Shown: positions 43,827-52,963 of the stretch, piece after piece
Position numbering within the stretch: position 1 is the first letter of the stretch
How the letters are laid out: each line of letters begins with the position of its first letter
Assembly: GCF_001931755.2 (NCBI RefSeq)
Contig: NZ_CP015510.2
Coordinates: 682,001 to 746,000 of the forward strand
Reading direction: 5' to 3'
Origin: Wolbachia endosymbiont of Folsomia candida
Lineage (GTDB): Bacteria > Pseudomonadota > Alphaproteobacteria > Rickettsiales > Anaplasmataceae
DNA: 64,000 bases
Notes under the pieces: model-generated
Told to the model about the DNA's origin: nothing
Databases searched by the model: none
What the model saw: the letters and a program-made list of their open reading frames with translations, nothing else
Made by a program: the position numbers and the translations under genes

Positions 43827-44977
43827 TGCCAAATTCCACAAAGCAAGAAAGGGATATAGTAGACAGCACCGATTATAAAGTAGATCCAAGTTGCATTAGA
43901 GGATTTAAGTTTAAATATGGAGAAGAAATCTTACCATGGCTCATAGAAGAATACGGCCTGGAAGAAATTTTATTCTGGGTAAAGGATAAGAAAAAAGCTA
44001 TCAAAGAAGGGATAAAGTTTCAGAGACTAAGAGGAACACCAGCATCACTAAAAATTGCACTGAAGTGGGCAAGCATAGATAACATAACGATTATTGAAGA
44101 ACCACCAGGCAAGCATTTTTTTGAGCTTCAGGTGGGAATAACAGATGTACCAAATGATTTTTTTGTTGATGTGGTAGTAGAGTTAGCAAATCTATCGCTT
44201 CCTGCAAGATCAAGGTTAATGCGGATTTTTAATAATCATTATAATGCTCAACGATTTATACTGGATGAGAGTTTATGGGGAGATGTTCTTTCTGATTATT
44301 CAGGTATTAAAACGGAAAAGGATGGACCAGTATTATCATTTGGTCGGAAGAGTTCGTTTGAGCTAAAAATAGAAAATCCAAGTTTTAAGTTTGGTACATT
44401 TAGGTTTCATTATGAACAAGCTTTCAGCAATGATGTATACAGGCTAGACATAGCAGTACTTGGGGAAACAGAGCCTCATACAAAGAACTATAATGGTATA
44501 TATGAGCGAGATCATGTATGGTATAATTTTAAAGCCCTATATCCTATCCCACAAAGCTTATTGCCGCCAATTAAGTTTGCTAAAGCGCAGGTTGTATTAT
44601 CAGACAGTTGGAAGTTAGGAGATATAAATACCTGTTTTCCTGCAACTAGCAAAAAAGAAGAAGGAAGTGGATTTTACTTAGGTAGTAGTAAGCTTTCAGA
44701 ACAATTGTGGAATTTTAAATACACGCCGATTTTAGAAAGGTTTAGCATTACTTACAACTATGAAGCAAAGAATTTTACTGATCAAAAAGTTATAGAATTT
44801 AACTTAACCGAATATCATGTGCATTGGAAAAATAGCTCAGATTTAAAACAAGATGATCCAATTCATGAATTAGAAAATTATATAGCAGTACTTTATCCAG
44901 GCGTACTTTTATGGCACGAGCATCGTCATTTGCATAGGACTTGGAAAGAAAAACACCCAATCTGTTTAATACATTAA
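43826..44977 (+). CDS. tail protein gpI-like, full length with extended C-terminus
   Basis: A 383-aa protein. Residues 1-205 are the P2 gpI-like domain shared with the truncated copy (EEILPWLIEEYGLEEILFWV, RLRGTPASLKIALKWASID). Residues about 206-383 form a second region rich in aromatic residues, ending HEHRHLHRTWKEKHPICLI, which I cannot assign; it may be a fibre-attachment or receptor domain. It is longer than P2 gpI (about 176 aa). It is the last structural gene of the module; no fibre, sheath or tape-measure gene follows. Confidence 0.82.
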   Translation: MPNSTKQERDIVDSTDYKVDPSCIRGFKFKYGEEILPWLIEEYGLEEILFWVKDKKKAIKEGIKFQRLRGTPASLKIALKWASIDNITIIEEPPGKHFFELQVGITDVPNDFFVDVVVELANLSLPARSRLMRIFNNHYNAQRFILDESLWGDVLSDYSGIKTEKDGPVLSFGRKSSFELKIENPSFKFGTFRFHYEQAFSNDVYRLDIAVLGETEPHTKNYNGIYERDHVWYNFKALYPIPQSLLPPIKFAKAQVVLSDSWKLGDINTCFPATSKKEEGSGFYLGSSKLSEQLWNFKYTPILERFSITYNYEAKNFTDQKVIEFNLTEYHVHWKNSSDLKQDDPIHELENYIAVLYPGVLLWHEHRHLHRTWKEKHPICLIH

Positions 44978-45145
44978 TTATATATTCAATATATTCATAT
45001 ATACTAATATTGGGTTAAACCTATACGCGCGATTGTGGAAATATCTTGCTTTTCGCTTTTTGATGGAATATACTAAAATAATAGCAGTAAATAAAAGAAA
45101 AAAAGCTGCTGTTGAAAGAGGCTTAATTTTGTAAGGAAAGGTCAT
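44978..45145 (-). CDS. possible 55-aa single-pass membrane protein
   Basis: ATG 45145 on the - strand gives MTFPYKIKPLSTAAFFLLF, TAIILVYSIKKRKARYFHN and a short tail. One hydrophobic helix flanked by Lys/Arg looks like a small membrane protein, holin- or regulator-like. The frame is also open upstream to 45256. The ribosome-binding site is weak. It lies between the tail genes and the ankyrin genes, running opposite to both. Confidence 0.35.
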   Translation of the reverse strand: MTFPYKIKPLSTAAFFLLFTAIILVYSIKKRKARYFHNRAYRFNPILVYMNILNI

Positions 45146-45230
45146 AGTTATTTCCAATACGGAGATATTATGTTCATTAATTATAATTATAAGAGCACAT
45201 AGTGTATTATGTTCTAGTTGTGAGGGATAT

Positions 45231-45890
45231 ATGAGTAAAAGCAAAAACACCATCAATAAATTACTTAGTGAATTATCACTGAAATCGTTTCATGGGATCA
45301 ATAAAAAGAATGAAGATGGTAATACAATACTGCATCTTGCAGCACAGTTTTCTAGTTATAAAACAGTAAAATTACTAATAGAAAAAGGTGCTAATGTTGA
45401 TATTGAAAATAATGAAGGAGAAGTACCACTACACCGAGCTGCACTTGCAAGAAAGGCAAGAAACGTTAAGGCAATAATAGAAGCAGAAGCTGATGTTGAT
45501 TGTACAAACTACAATGGTTCTACACCGTTACATCTTGCAAGTGGGTCTGTATGGTTATTTAGAGAGAAAGGTGGTAATGCCAAAGGAACAGTAAAAGAGC
45601 TGCTAAAAGCAGGAGCAGATGTTAACGCTATAGACAGATTTGGAACCAGTCCATTATTTCGCGCTAAAGATCAACCAGAGTTAGCAGAGCTGATAAAAAA
45701 ATATGGAGGAAAGATAATAAATAGGCTCGGTACAGGTGTACAAGAATTCGTGAATTTTTATGGTGATCATCTTATGAAAGAAATATCATCGGCAGTGAAA
45801 AAATTATATGCAGAAGAAATTGAAGAACTTAAGAAAACAGACGATAAAGAACCAGATGTAGAAGGCGATAAAGACAAGAAATACCATTAA
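45231..45890 (+). CDS. ankyrin-repeat protein, 219 aa
   Basis: About four ankyrin repeats (NTILHLAAQFSSYKTVKLLI, VPLHRAALARKARNVKAII, TPLHLASGSVWLF, TSPLFRAKDQPELAELI) followed by a helical, highly charged C-terminus. It starts MSKSKNTINKLLSEL, like the next gene, suggesting duplication. GAGGG lies before the ATG. No signal peptide is visible. Ankyrin proteins next to the WO recombinase are candidate host-interaction effectors. Confidence 0.8.
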   Translation: MSKSKNTINKLLSELSLKSFHGINKKNEDGNTILHLAAQFSSYKTVKLLIEKGANVDIENNEGEVPLHRAALARKARNVKAIIEAEADVDCTNYNGSTPLHLASGSVWLFREKGGNAKGTVKELLKAGADVNAIDRFGTSPLFRAKDQPELAELIKKYGGKIINRLGTGVQEFVNFYGDHLMKEISSAVKKLYAEEIEELKKTDDKEPDVEGDKDKKYH

Positions 45891-45925
45891 TTTATAGTTA
45901 AAGAGGCAATTTTGTGGGGGTAACA

Positions 45926-46396
45926 ATGAGTAAATTAGACAAAAAACTTCAAAAAAACTCATTTTATGGAATTAACGAAGTAAATCAAGAAAAGACCACA
46001 TTACATTCTGCTGCAATTTTTGGAGAGGTAGAAGATGTGAGAGCACTAATAGAAAGTGGAGCTGGTGTCAATACTGCTGATCATGAAGAGTATACACCGC
46101 TACACTTAGCAAGCATGATGAACTGCGTAGAAAAAGTGAGAGCACTAATAGATGCAGGGGCAAATGTTAATGCTAAAAATCATATAGGAAGAACGCCACT
46201 ACACCAAGCTGTATTTATGAGGGAGCCGGAAAATGTTAGAGCAATTTTGGAAGCAGGAGGTGACCCAAATGTGAAAGACTATAAGGGGTATACACCAATA
46301 GATTTAGCTTATATGGGACAAGTTGAGGAGATAGTGGAGGAGCTAACTGCATATAAAGATAGCACCTCATTAAAGAGCAAACAGTATAAATTTTAA
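45926..46396 (+). CDS. ankyrin-repeat protein, 156 aa
   Basis: Starts at ATG 45926 (MSKLDKKLQKNSFYGINE), with a GGGGG stretch upstream; a GTG at 45914 is in frame. Four ankyrin repeats (TTLHSAAIFGEVEDVRALI, TPLHLASMMNCVEKVRALI, TPLHQAVFMREPENVRAIL, TPIDLAYMGQVEEIVEEL) cover nearly the whole protein. It is related to the preceding gene. Confidence 0.8.
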   Translation: MSKLDKKLQKNSFYGINEVNQEKTTLHSAAIFGEVEDVRALIESGAGVNTADHEEYTPLHLASMMNCVEKVRALIDAGANVNAKNHIGRTPLHQAVFMREPENVRAILEAGGDPNVKDYKGYTPIDLAYMGQVEEIVEELTAYKDSTSLKSKQYKF

Positions 46397-46412
46397 AAAA
46401 GGGGAAAAGCAA

Positions 46413-46850
46413 ATGAATGCATCTGTAGAAAAAGAGGTTTTGTCTTTATCGAGTAAAACGTCACAAGAGCTGAGGAAAATGTATGAGACAGCATCTAAAG
46501 GGAAAGCACCACCATATCGTAGGGAGTACTTTATCAGATGGATATCTCATTGGTTACAAGCAAATGCGTTTGGAGAATTGTCCGAAAAAGCAGCCAAGAA
46601 ACTAGACTATTTAGCAGAGCAAATGAAAGAAGGAAAAAAAGTAAGTAGTGAAAATCCTCTTATGGCAGTAGGGACAAAAATTATCAAAGAATACCATGGA
46701 GAGAAGCATGAAGTAACAGTCAGTGGTAAAAAATTATTTATATATAAAGGACAGCCGTATAAGTCACTGTCTGCAATAGCTAATAAAATAACAGGAACAA
46801 GATGGAATGGGTTAGTGTTTTTTGGGGTGAAAAATGTTAAAACAAATTAG
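46413..46850 (+). CDS. DUF2924-family protein
   Basis: A 145-aa basic protein: SSKTSQELRKMYETASKGKA, PPYRREYFIRWISHWLQANA, then a C-terminal beta-rich region (GEKHEVTVSGKKLFIYKGQ, YKSLSAIANKITGTRWNGL). This family typically stands directly before large serine recombinases of phages, as here with a 17-bp overlap. It may act as a DNA-binding accessory or directionality factor; that role is inference. Confidence 0.8.
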   Translation: MNASVEKEVLSLSSKTSQELRKMYETASKGKAPPYRREYFIRWISHWLQANAFGELSEKAAKKLDYLAEQMKEGKKVSSENPLMAVGTKIIKEYHGEKHEVTVSGKKLFIYKGQPYKSLSAIANKITGTRWNGLVFFGVKNVKTN

Positions 46851-48486
46851 GTGCGCAGTATATACAAGAAAATCCTGTGAAGACGGTCTAAATCAAGAGT
46901 TTAATAGTCTGGATGCACAGAGAGTATCTGGAGAAAGTTATATTAAGAGCCAGCAACTTAAAGGATGGGTAGCGATAGAAAAGAAATATGATGACGGAGG
47001 TTTTTCAGGAGGAAATTTAGAAAGACCAGGATTGAAAGAGTTATTTAAAGACATAGAGAGAAGAAGAATAGATTTGGTAGTAGTATATAAAATGGATCGC
47101 TTATCAAGGTCGTTACTTGATTTTGCAAAAGTAGTGGATTTATTGAAAAAACATGAAGTAGCATTTGTATCAGTGACAGAATCATTTAATACAGCAGACC
47201 CAGTAGGTGAGTTAATGCTGAACATAATAATGAGTTTTGCGCAATATGAAAGAGAATTAGCAAGTATGAGAATAAGAGATAAGATAGCAGAATCAAGAAA
47301 ACAAGGATTGTGGATGGGAAGTAGAGTGCCACTAGGATATGATGCCAAGGATAAAAAGCTGATAATAAATGAAAAAGAAGCAGAGCTAGTAAAGCATATT
47401 TTTGAGAGATTTGCAGATTTAAAATCTATAGTTAAAGTGACTAAAGAGTTAAATGAACAAGGTTATCAAACAAAAGAGTTAAAAAATAAAGGAGGAGAAG
47501 AGTTTAAAAAAGCAACAGTAAAAGGGATTTTAACTAATCCAACTTATATAGGTTTTGTAAGTCACAAGGGAACATTATATAAAGGAAAGCACGAAGCAAT
47601 AATTGATCAAGAATTATGGAATAAGGTAAAAGAAAACTTTAGTACTAGAGAACAAATAAGCACGAAAAGAGCAGCAGTGTTATTAAAAGGGTTAATGCGT
47701 TGCTATGGATGCGACACTTCAATGCAGCCAACTTACGCTAGAAAGAAAAATAAAGAGTATAGATATTACGTATGCGGAAAACATTTAAAGGCAAGAGAAT
47801 GTAAAGCAAAAGATCAGACAATAGCAGCTGGGGAAATAGAGCAAGTAATAATGCAGCAGGTGCCTTTGATAATGAGCAATAGTGAATTAATAGAAAAAGC
47901 TTTTAAAAAAGGAGAAAAAATAGCACTGGGTACTTTAGAAGAAATAAGCAAGATCTGGGAAAATATATTTCCAATAGAACAAGAAAACATAATTCATATC
48001 TTAATAAAAACTATATGGTTAAAAGAAGATGGAATAAAAATAGAAATAAGTAAAGAAGGGCTAAAAGATTTAGTCAGTAAGTATGGAAACACAGAAAAGG
48101 AAATAGAAGTAAGCAGAGAAGAAATTGTAACATTTGTAAAATTAAAGTTAAAGAAAAGCAGTGGAAAAAGTATGATATTGGTTCCACAGGGAGGAGAGAT
48201 AAAGGAAAAGAAAAACGATAAATTGTTAAAAGCACTAGTAAGAGCACATTTATGGCAAAGTCAGATAGACAGTGGAGAATATGCCAATATAAAAGAAATA
48301 TGTCATGCAAACAAGATATCGTGCCCTAAGTATGTTGGATCAATTTTAAAATTAAACTTTCTGGCTTCAGAAATAAAGGAAGCAATATTGGAAGGAAAGC
48401 AGCCACCTCACATCAGGTTGAATAACTTCATGGGTTCAAAAATGGATTTATTGTGGGAAAGGCAGTTAGAGAGATTTTATAGGTAG
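46834..48486 (+). CDS. large serine recombinase (candidate WO integrase)
   Basis: A 550-aa enzyme. The catalytic Ser is S14 in AVYTRKSCEDGLNQEFNSL; DGGFSGGNLERPGLKEL and VVYKMDRLSRSLLDF are resolvase-domain motifs. The recombinase domain has TVKGILTNPTYIGFVSHKG and the zinc ribbon has CYGCDTSMQP and YYVCGKHLKARECKA. This architecture matches WO phage integrases. Attachment sites normally lie next to the gene; I could not identify core sequences in the window. Confidence 0.9.
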   Translation: MLKQIRCAVYTRKSCEDGLNQEFNSLDAQRVSGESYIKSQQLKGWVAIEKKYDDGGFSGGNLERPGLKELFKDIERRRIDLVVVYKMDRLSRSLLDFAKVVDLLKKHEVAFVSVTESFNTADPVGELMLNIIMSFAQYERELASMRIRDKIAESRKQGLWMGSRVPLGYDAKDKKLIINEKEAELVKHIFERFADLKSIVKVTKELNEQGYQTKELKNKGGEEFKKATVKGILTNPTYIGFVSHKGTLYKGKHEAIIDQELWNKVKENFSTREQISTKRAAVLLKGLMRCYGCDTSMQPTYARKKNKEYRYYVCGKHLKARECKAKDQTIAAGEIEQVIMQQVPLIMSNSELIEKAFKKGEKIALGTLEEISKIWENIFPIEQENIIHILIKTIWLKEDGIKIEISKEGLKDLVSKYGNTEKEIEVSREEIVTFVKLKLKKSSGKSMILVPQGGEIKEKKNDKLLKALVRAHLWQSQIDSGEYANIKEICHANKISCPKYVGSILKLNFLASEIKEAILEGKQPPHIRLNNFMGSKMDLLWERQLERFYR

Positions 48487-48487
48487 C

Positions 48488-48724
48488 TTGGAGGATTTAG
48501 AAGTGTTGGAGAAATGGCATAAATCGAGCTTTTATAGTAAAATTAAGGATAAGGAAGCTGGTTTATTTATCAAGCAAGTTCCTATCACTTCAGAATTGAA
48601 AGTGCTACCAATATGTGGACCTACGTATTGTAAGTGGGATTTACTATATCTTAAACAATACTGTATACAAAATTCTCATGTTAATTTAGGAATAGTCAAT
48701 GGGTATAGGACAAGAAGAAAATAG
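48488..48724 (+). CDS. hypothetical protein, possibly a gene fragment
   Basis: A 78-aa ORF starting at TTG 48488, immediately after the recombinase stop. It shows ordinary amino-acid content (LEKWHKSSFYSKIKDKEAGL, VLPICGPTYCKWDLLYLKQY) but no family I recognise, and its end overlaps the next ORF in another frame. It could be the remainder of a gene split by prophage integration, or joined to the next ORF before a frameshift. Confidence 0.35.
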   Translation: MEDLEVLEKWHKSSFYSKIKDKEAGLFIKQVPITSELKVLPICGPTYCKWDLLYLKQYCIQNSHVNLGIVNGYRTRRK

Positions 48725-49325
48725 TGGAATAGTAGAGGTAGACTTCAAGACAACGGAGATAGACGAAGACACTCTCAAAATATCTCCTGTAAAACGGGAA
48801 TCAGAGGAAGTAGAAGAAGGTATGGAGGCAATATTGACTGAAAAAGCAGAGCAATCCAAAATAACAGAGCAAAAAAATAAAACAGAAATTACAAAATTGC
48901 CAATAAGAAGAAAATTACTGAAAGATAAAGAAACAATCGCATCTCAGGAAGAGCTTTTCAGTCAAAGCGATATACAAAAAGCTATGGCAGTAGAACAAGC
49001 TAAGGAAGTGCAGGCTACACAATTAGATAAGTTGAAAATTGGAAAATTTGCAAATAAAAAAGCTGAAGTGCAAAGAACAGAAGCTCTTGTTTCAAATAAA
49101 AAAGGGTTGGTTCTAGTTGGGTTAGCTTTGTTAGCAGGTACTGCAATATATCTGCAATATGGAAGCATAGCTGCTATGTTATTTGTGTGTGCTTTGGAAT
49201 GTTTAGGAGCAGCTGTATCTAAAAAGTTAAATAGCTCAACGTCTGAAGTTAAAGAACCAGGGAGTTTTATTACTGAAAGTGAAGTTTTGAAAGCAGGAGA
49301 AATATATAGCAGGCAAAGTTTGTGA
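48699..49325 (+). CDS. membrane-anchored hypothetical protein
   Basis: A 208-aa protein with a long charged N-terminal region (about 140 residues, mostly Glu/Lys/Thr, likely extended or coiled coil) and two adjacent hydrophobic helices (GLVLVGLALLAGTAIYLQYG and SIAAMLFVCALECLGAAV) near the C-terminus. The two-helix C-terminal anchor resembles the plan of the ankyrin membrane proteins of the structural modules, without the repeats. Function is unknown. Confidence 0.55.
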   Translation: MGIGQEENSGIVEVDFKTTEIDEDTLKISPVKRESEEVEEGMEAILTEKAEQSKITEQKNKTEITKLPIRRKLLKDKETIASQEELFSQSDIQKAMAVEQAKEVQATQLDKLKIGKFANKKAEVQRTEALVSNKKGLVLVGLALLAGTAIYLQYGSIAAMLFVCALECLGAAVSKKLNSSTSEVKEPGSFITESEVLKAGEIYSRQSL

Positions 49326-49472
49326 AGCTTATTAGATATCCTGTAGTAGCTAATTTTCATATATAGCAGAAAGCAAGCTCTCGCCTTAGATTTTACAATA
49401 AGATTTTCTCCTATCATATCAAAATAATAGAAAATTTATTCTTACATTGGAATAATATTATGATATACTTAC

Positions 49473-49486
49473 TATAGTATACTATA
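49473..49486. promoter_or_regulatory. 14-bp palindrome in the promoter region of the large ankyrin gene
   Basis: TATAGTATACTATA is a perfect palindrome 23 bp before the ATG at 49509. It overlaps -10-like sequences (TATACT, TATAGT) and an upstream TTGGAA could serve as -35. GTAGGGGGTTGT provides the ribosome-binding site. Likely promoter, with the palindrome as a possible operator. Confidence 0.4.
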
Positions 49487-49508
49487 TAAAAAGAATGTAG
49501 GGGGTTGT

Positions 49509-52500
49509 ATGGTTGATGAAAATAGAAAGAATAATCAATTATTTCTGGAAACTATAAAGGAAATTTATTTTGATGATCTGCAGGTAAAAAACTCGATGCT
49601 ACCTGATTTAGTGTGGGGAGAGAAAATAGTTGAATGGCTTTCAGAGGAAGTAGTATTAACAGAAAATCAATACAAGCTAGATCAGGGGTTATTAATAGCG
49701 CTGAGTAGCATTAATTGTAGTTATTTAGAGCTCTATAATGCTAGCGACTTTATTTATGATCGTGCTGGTACTAAGCAGCTTGAAGAGTTTTTAAATGCTA
49801 ATAAAAATGATCCAGACCTGCAAGTAGTACTTAACCTAAGAAGAGGAGAAGGAAAAAGAACAGTATTGGAAAAAATGGCAACACGCAATATTTCGGCGGT
49901 ATATTTATTTTTAAAGGCTGTGGCAGATCCAAACATTGGAGATAAAAAGGGCAAAACTCCATTACACTGTGCTGCTAAGTACAATAATCTTGATATTCTG
50001 AATATACTGTTGGAAGAAAAATCTATTGATATTAATGTAAAAGATGAAAACGGAAAGACACCATTACACTATGCTGTCTTTCATGGCCACAATGAGGTTA
50101 TAAGTAGGCTATTAACAGAAGAAGCTATTGATATTAATGCCCAAGATAATGAAGGAAAAGCACCTTTGCACCATGCTACATTTTGGGAAGTAGATAATGA
50201 AATGATAGATATTTTAGTAAAAAAAGGGGCAAAAATTGACATTCAAGACTATAAAGATAATACACCACTACACTATGCAGCTAATGTTGGTTATATTGAT
50301 TCAGTAGGACTTCTTACAAAAAGGAGTGATAATGTTAACCTTGTAAATAAGGATGGAGATACAGCACTTCATATTGCTCTAAATAATAAAGATGAACGTG
50401 TTCCTGAAGCCATTTTAGAAAATGCTAAAAATATAGATGTAAATATTAAGAATAAAAAAGGAGAAAGTCCTTTGTTACTTGCTGCAGGTGTTAGCACTAC
50501 AAACATAGTAGAGAAGATATTAGCAAAGGGCGCAAATATAGATAAGTATTGTTTACATAATGCAGCAAAGAATGTATATGCTGAAGAAATCTTAAACGAT
50601 ATTGATAGCTATGAAGATATTCAATCTAAGGTAGTGGATCAATTTATTAGTTTAGGTTGTGAGGTTAATGCTAAAGATGAAGGTGGAAGTACACCTTTAT
50701 TTTATGCTGTTGAACATTGTAACAATGAGGTTGCTAAGCAGTTAGTGCATAAGGGTGCCGATACAAGTGTAAGAAATAAAAAAGGGTATACAGTATTTGA
50801 GTATGCAGTAAAAACAAATAGCTTGGAAGCACTAAGCGCAATTTTACCACATAAAATAGATGAGTGTGGTAATGAACTAGATAAAGAAATTGATATTGAT
50901 AAAGCTAAAGAAATACTGACTAAAATTATAGATAACCAGGGAAACACACTGCTGCATTGGACTGTAAGATATGGATGTGATAGAGAAATACTTAACTTTC
51001 TTGTAGAAAGTGGAATAGATATTAATGCAAAAAATAAAAATGGTGTAGCACCAATTCATATAGCTGCGAAATATGGGCGAGAGGATCTAATAGAGTTTTT
51101 TATTGAGAAAAAGGCTAGGATAAACGTTCAATGCGGAAAGTTTACAAAATCAGAAATTGATGATTTAGAAAAGGTTAAAGAAAAAGGAGATTTCACTGAA
51201 GGAGAATTCATTTATATTAGGGACTCTGAAAAAAATATAAAAAAAGATATTGAGCATAAAAAAGAAACACCTATCTCAATAGCTGCGGGTAATAATCACG
51301 GAAATACCGTGGGAATGTTTTTATCAAATGGAGCAAAGGCAAATATAAGTGATAGTAGAGGTTGGACACCTATATATATTGCGATAAGAACAGCATGTGA
51401 TAAGAGCTGTAAAGAGGAAGAAAGAGAAAAAGCATATAGAATTGTAGAGAAGCTAGCAATGTTTTCTGATATTGAAGCTTTCAAGCCTAAAGGTGGTATC
51501 AATCAAATAGTTAATGGATTAAAGAAAGCGTGGACTGGTAAAGATGAAGAGTCTTTTCTGGTGAGAGCAACAAATGATGATGAAAGAATGAGAAAAATAC
51601 TAGAAAAAGCCTTAAGGGATAGAGAAAATGATAAATTGCCAAATGCTCCAGTGGATGAATATGTACCAAGCGCTCCGCCACTTGATGATAGTTTCTTTGG
51701 TGAGATAGGTTCTTATGTTGAAGAAATTCCAGAACTTTATCCAGATCTTGCAAAAGAATTAGAAGAGAGTTATCTAGGAAATTTAGAGTTTAAAAAGCCT
51801 GGAGACAAATCAGAAAATAAAGATCAATCTATTGAACAAAAACCTGATAAAAAATCTACTAAACAAAAAACAGACAGTATCAATAAAATTAGACTCACAT
51901 TTCATGACAAAGAAAGGCTGAATATATTTTCAGATAAGGTAGCAAAAAGTAAGGACATAGCTGAATTAAATCAAGTTGTGAGTGAAGCATTAAAATCAGG
52001 AGTAAGATTAAATTTTCTTAATAATAAAAATAACAGCTTTACAGATGTTGTAATGCAAAGAATACAAGTGCTAAAAGAGAATTCTAAAATTTCCAGCAAT
52101 ATAATATGTAATTTGGTATCAAGGGGAGCCGATATTAACAGCTATGAAAAAATAAATCAAGAATTGGAAGAAGTATTTAAAGATCATAAAACTAATATAC
52201 AAAAAGCTTACTTAGAAGCTAATAAACGTATTAATGATTTTCACGAAGCTGTAGCAAACGCAACTACTGGTAAAATAGAACTTATAGAAATAGATAATAC
52301 AACTTTTTATCTGGAGTACTCGGCAGATAGCACAGTAGATGTTGCAAAAGCCGTAGAAGCAGCAAGAGGTTTAGGATTATACGATGGGAATATTGTATTT
52401 GGCAGCAATATAGTAAAAATTGGTGAAAGTGAAATAGAAATTGAAACAAAGAGCGGCATAAGAAATTATACTGATCTTTCAGACAATGGTGATGTAATAA

Positions 52501-52907
52501 TAACGTTTCAGACAAGTTTAGGTGAGTTAGATGTTAGGTTATACAACAGCACACAATACAAAGATTCTATTGAAGTAGAAGTTTGTGATCCTGAAAAATT
52601 TAATCAATTAGTAAATATCAAAGAGGAAATAGGAAAAAATTGTCTATTTGGAGGATTATCCGTTTATGATGCTATTGAACAAGGATATTTTGAAAGGTCT
52701 GGAAAACTTCAATTTTCTGAAACAATAAGCTGTAAAAGGTCTGAACCTTCTGAAACAGTAAGCTTTATTTCTCAAGACATTAAAGAAGAAGCAAAAAAAG
52801 TAATGGAAAATATTGGTAGCACAGACATAAAAAATACAGGAGAAGAATCTTGGTTAAACAGAATGCAAGGCAAAAGAACAAATGAAGGTTGTGGTAGAGG
52901 AATGTAA
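49509..52907 (+). CDS. 1132-aa ankyrin-repeat protein
   Basis: An N-terminal unique region (about 1-140) is followed by at least 13 ankyrin-like repeats (about 145-665; TPLHCAAKYNNLDILNILL, TPLHYAVFHGHNEVISRLL, and so on). A Pro-rich acidic linker contains PSAPP (720-724) and YPDL (744-747), similar to the short motifs by which viral proteins bind ESCRT factors. A Lys/Ser-rich stretch and a non-repeat C-terminal domain (about 800-1132) with beta-rich FYLEYSADSTVDVAKAVEA follow. No signal peptide is visible. It is probably a secreted effector; the motif reading is inference. Confidence 0.8.
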   Translation: MVDENRKNNQLFLETIKEIYFDDLQVKNSMLPDLVWGEKIVEWLSEEVVLTENQYKLDQGLLIALSSINCSYLELYNASDFIYDRAGTKQLEEFLNANKNDPDLQVVLNLRRGEGKRTVLEKMATRNISAVYLFLKAVADPNIGDKKGKTPLHCAAKYNNLDILNILLEEKSIDINVKDENGKTPLHYAVFHGHNEVISRLLTEEAIDINAQDNEGKAPLHHATFWEVDNEMIDILVKKGAKIDIQDYKDNTPLHYAANVGYIDSVGLLTKRSDNVNLVNKDGDTALHIALNNKDERVPEAILENAKNIDVNIKNKKGESPLLLAAGVSTTNIVEKILAKGANIDKYCLHNAAKNVYAEEILNDIDSYEDIQSKVVDQFISLGCEVNAKDEGGSTPLFYAVEHCNNEVAKQLVHKGADTSVRNKKGYTVFEYAVKTNSLEALSAILPHKIDECGNELDKEIDIDKAKEILTKIIDNQGNTLLHWTVRYGCDREILNFLVESGIDINAKNKNGVAPIHIAAKYGREDLIEFFIEKKARINVQCGKFTKSEIDDLEKVKEKGDFTEGEFIYIRDSEKNIKKDIEHKKETPISIAAGNNHGNTVGMFLSNGAKANISDSRGWTPIYIAIRTACDKSCKEEEREKAYRIVEKLAMFSDIEAFKPKGGINQIVNGLKKAWTGKDEESFLVRATNDDERMRKILEKALRDRENDKLPNAPVDEYVPSAPPLDDSFFGEIGSYVEEIPELYPDLAKELEESYLGNLEFKKPGDKSENKDQSIEQKPDKKSTKQKTDSINKIRLTFHDKERLNIFSDKVAKSKDIAELNQVVSEALKSGVRLNFLNNKNNSFTDVVMQRIQVLKENSKISSNIICNLVSRGADINSYEKINQELEEVFKDHKTNIQKAYLEANKRINDFHEAVANATTGKIELIEIDNTTFYLEYSADSTVDVAKAVEAARGLGLYDGNIVFGSNIVKIGESEIEIETKSGIRNYTDLSDNGDVIITFQTSLGELDVRLYNSTQYKDSIEVEVCDPEKFNQLVNIKEEIGKNCLFGGLSVYDAIEQGYFERSGKLQFSETISCKRSEPSETVSFISQDIKEEAKKVMENIGSTDIKNTGEESWLNRMQGKRTNEGCGRGM

Positions 52908-52963
52908 ACAGGCCTTTTATCTGCTTAATAGAAGCTTATTTAAACGTTTAATAGAAGCCATAG

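Noticed and set aside
46938..47348. 136-aa ORF on the - strand
   Set aside because: It is antisense to the serine recombinase catalytic domain, and Ser/Asn-rich shadow composition.
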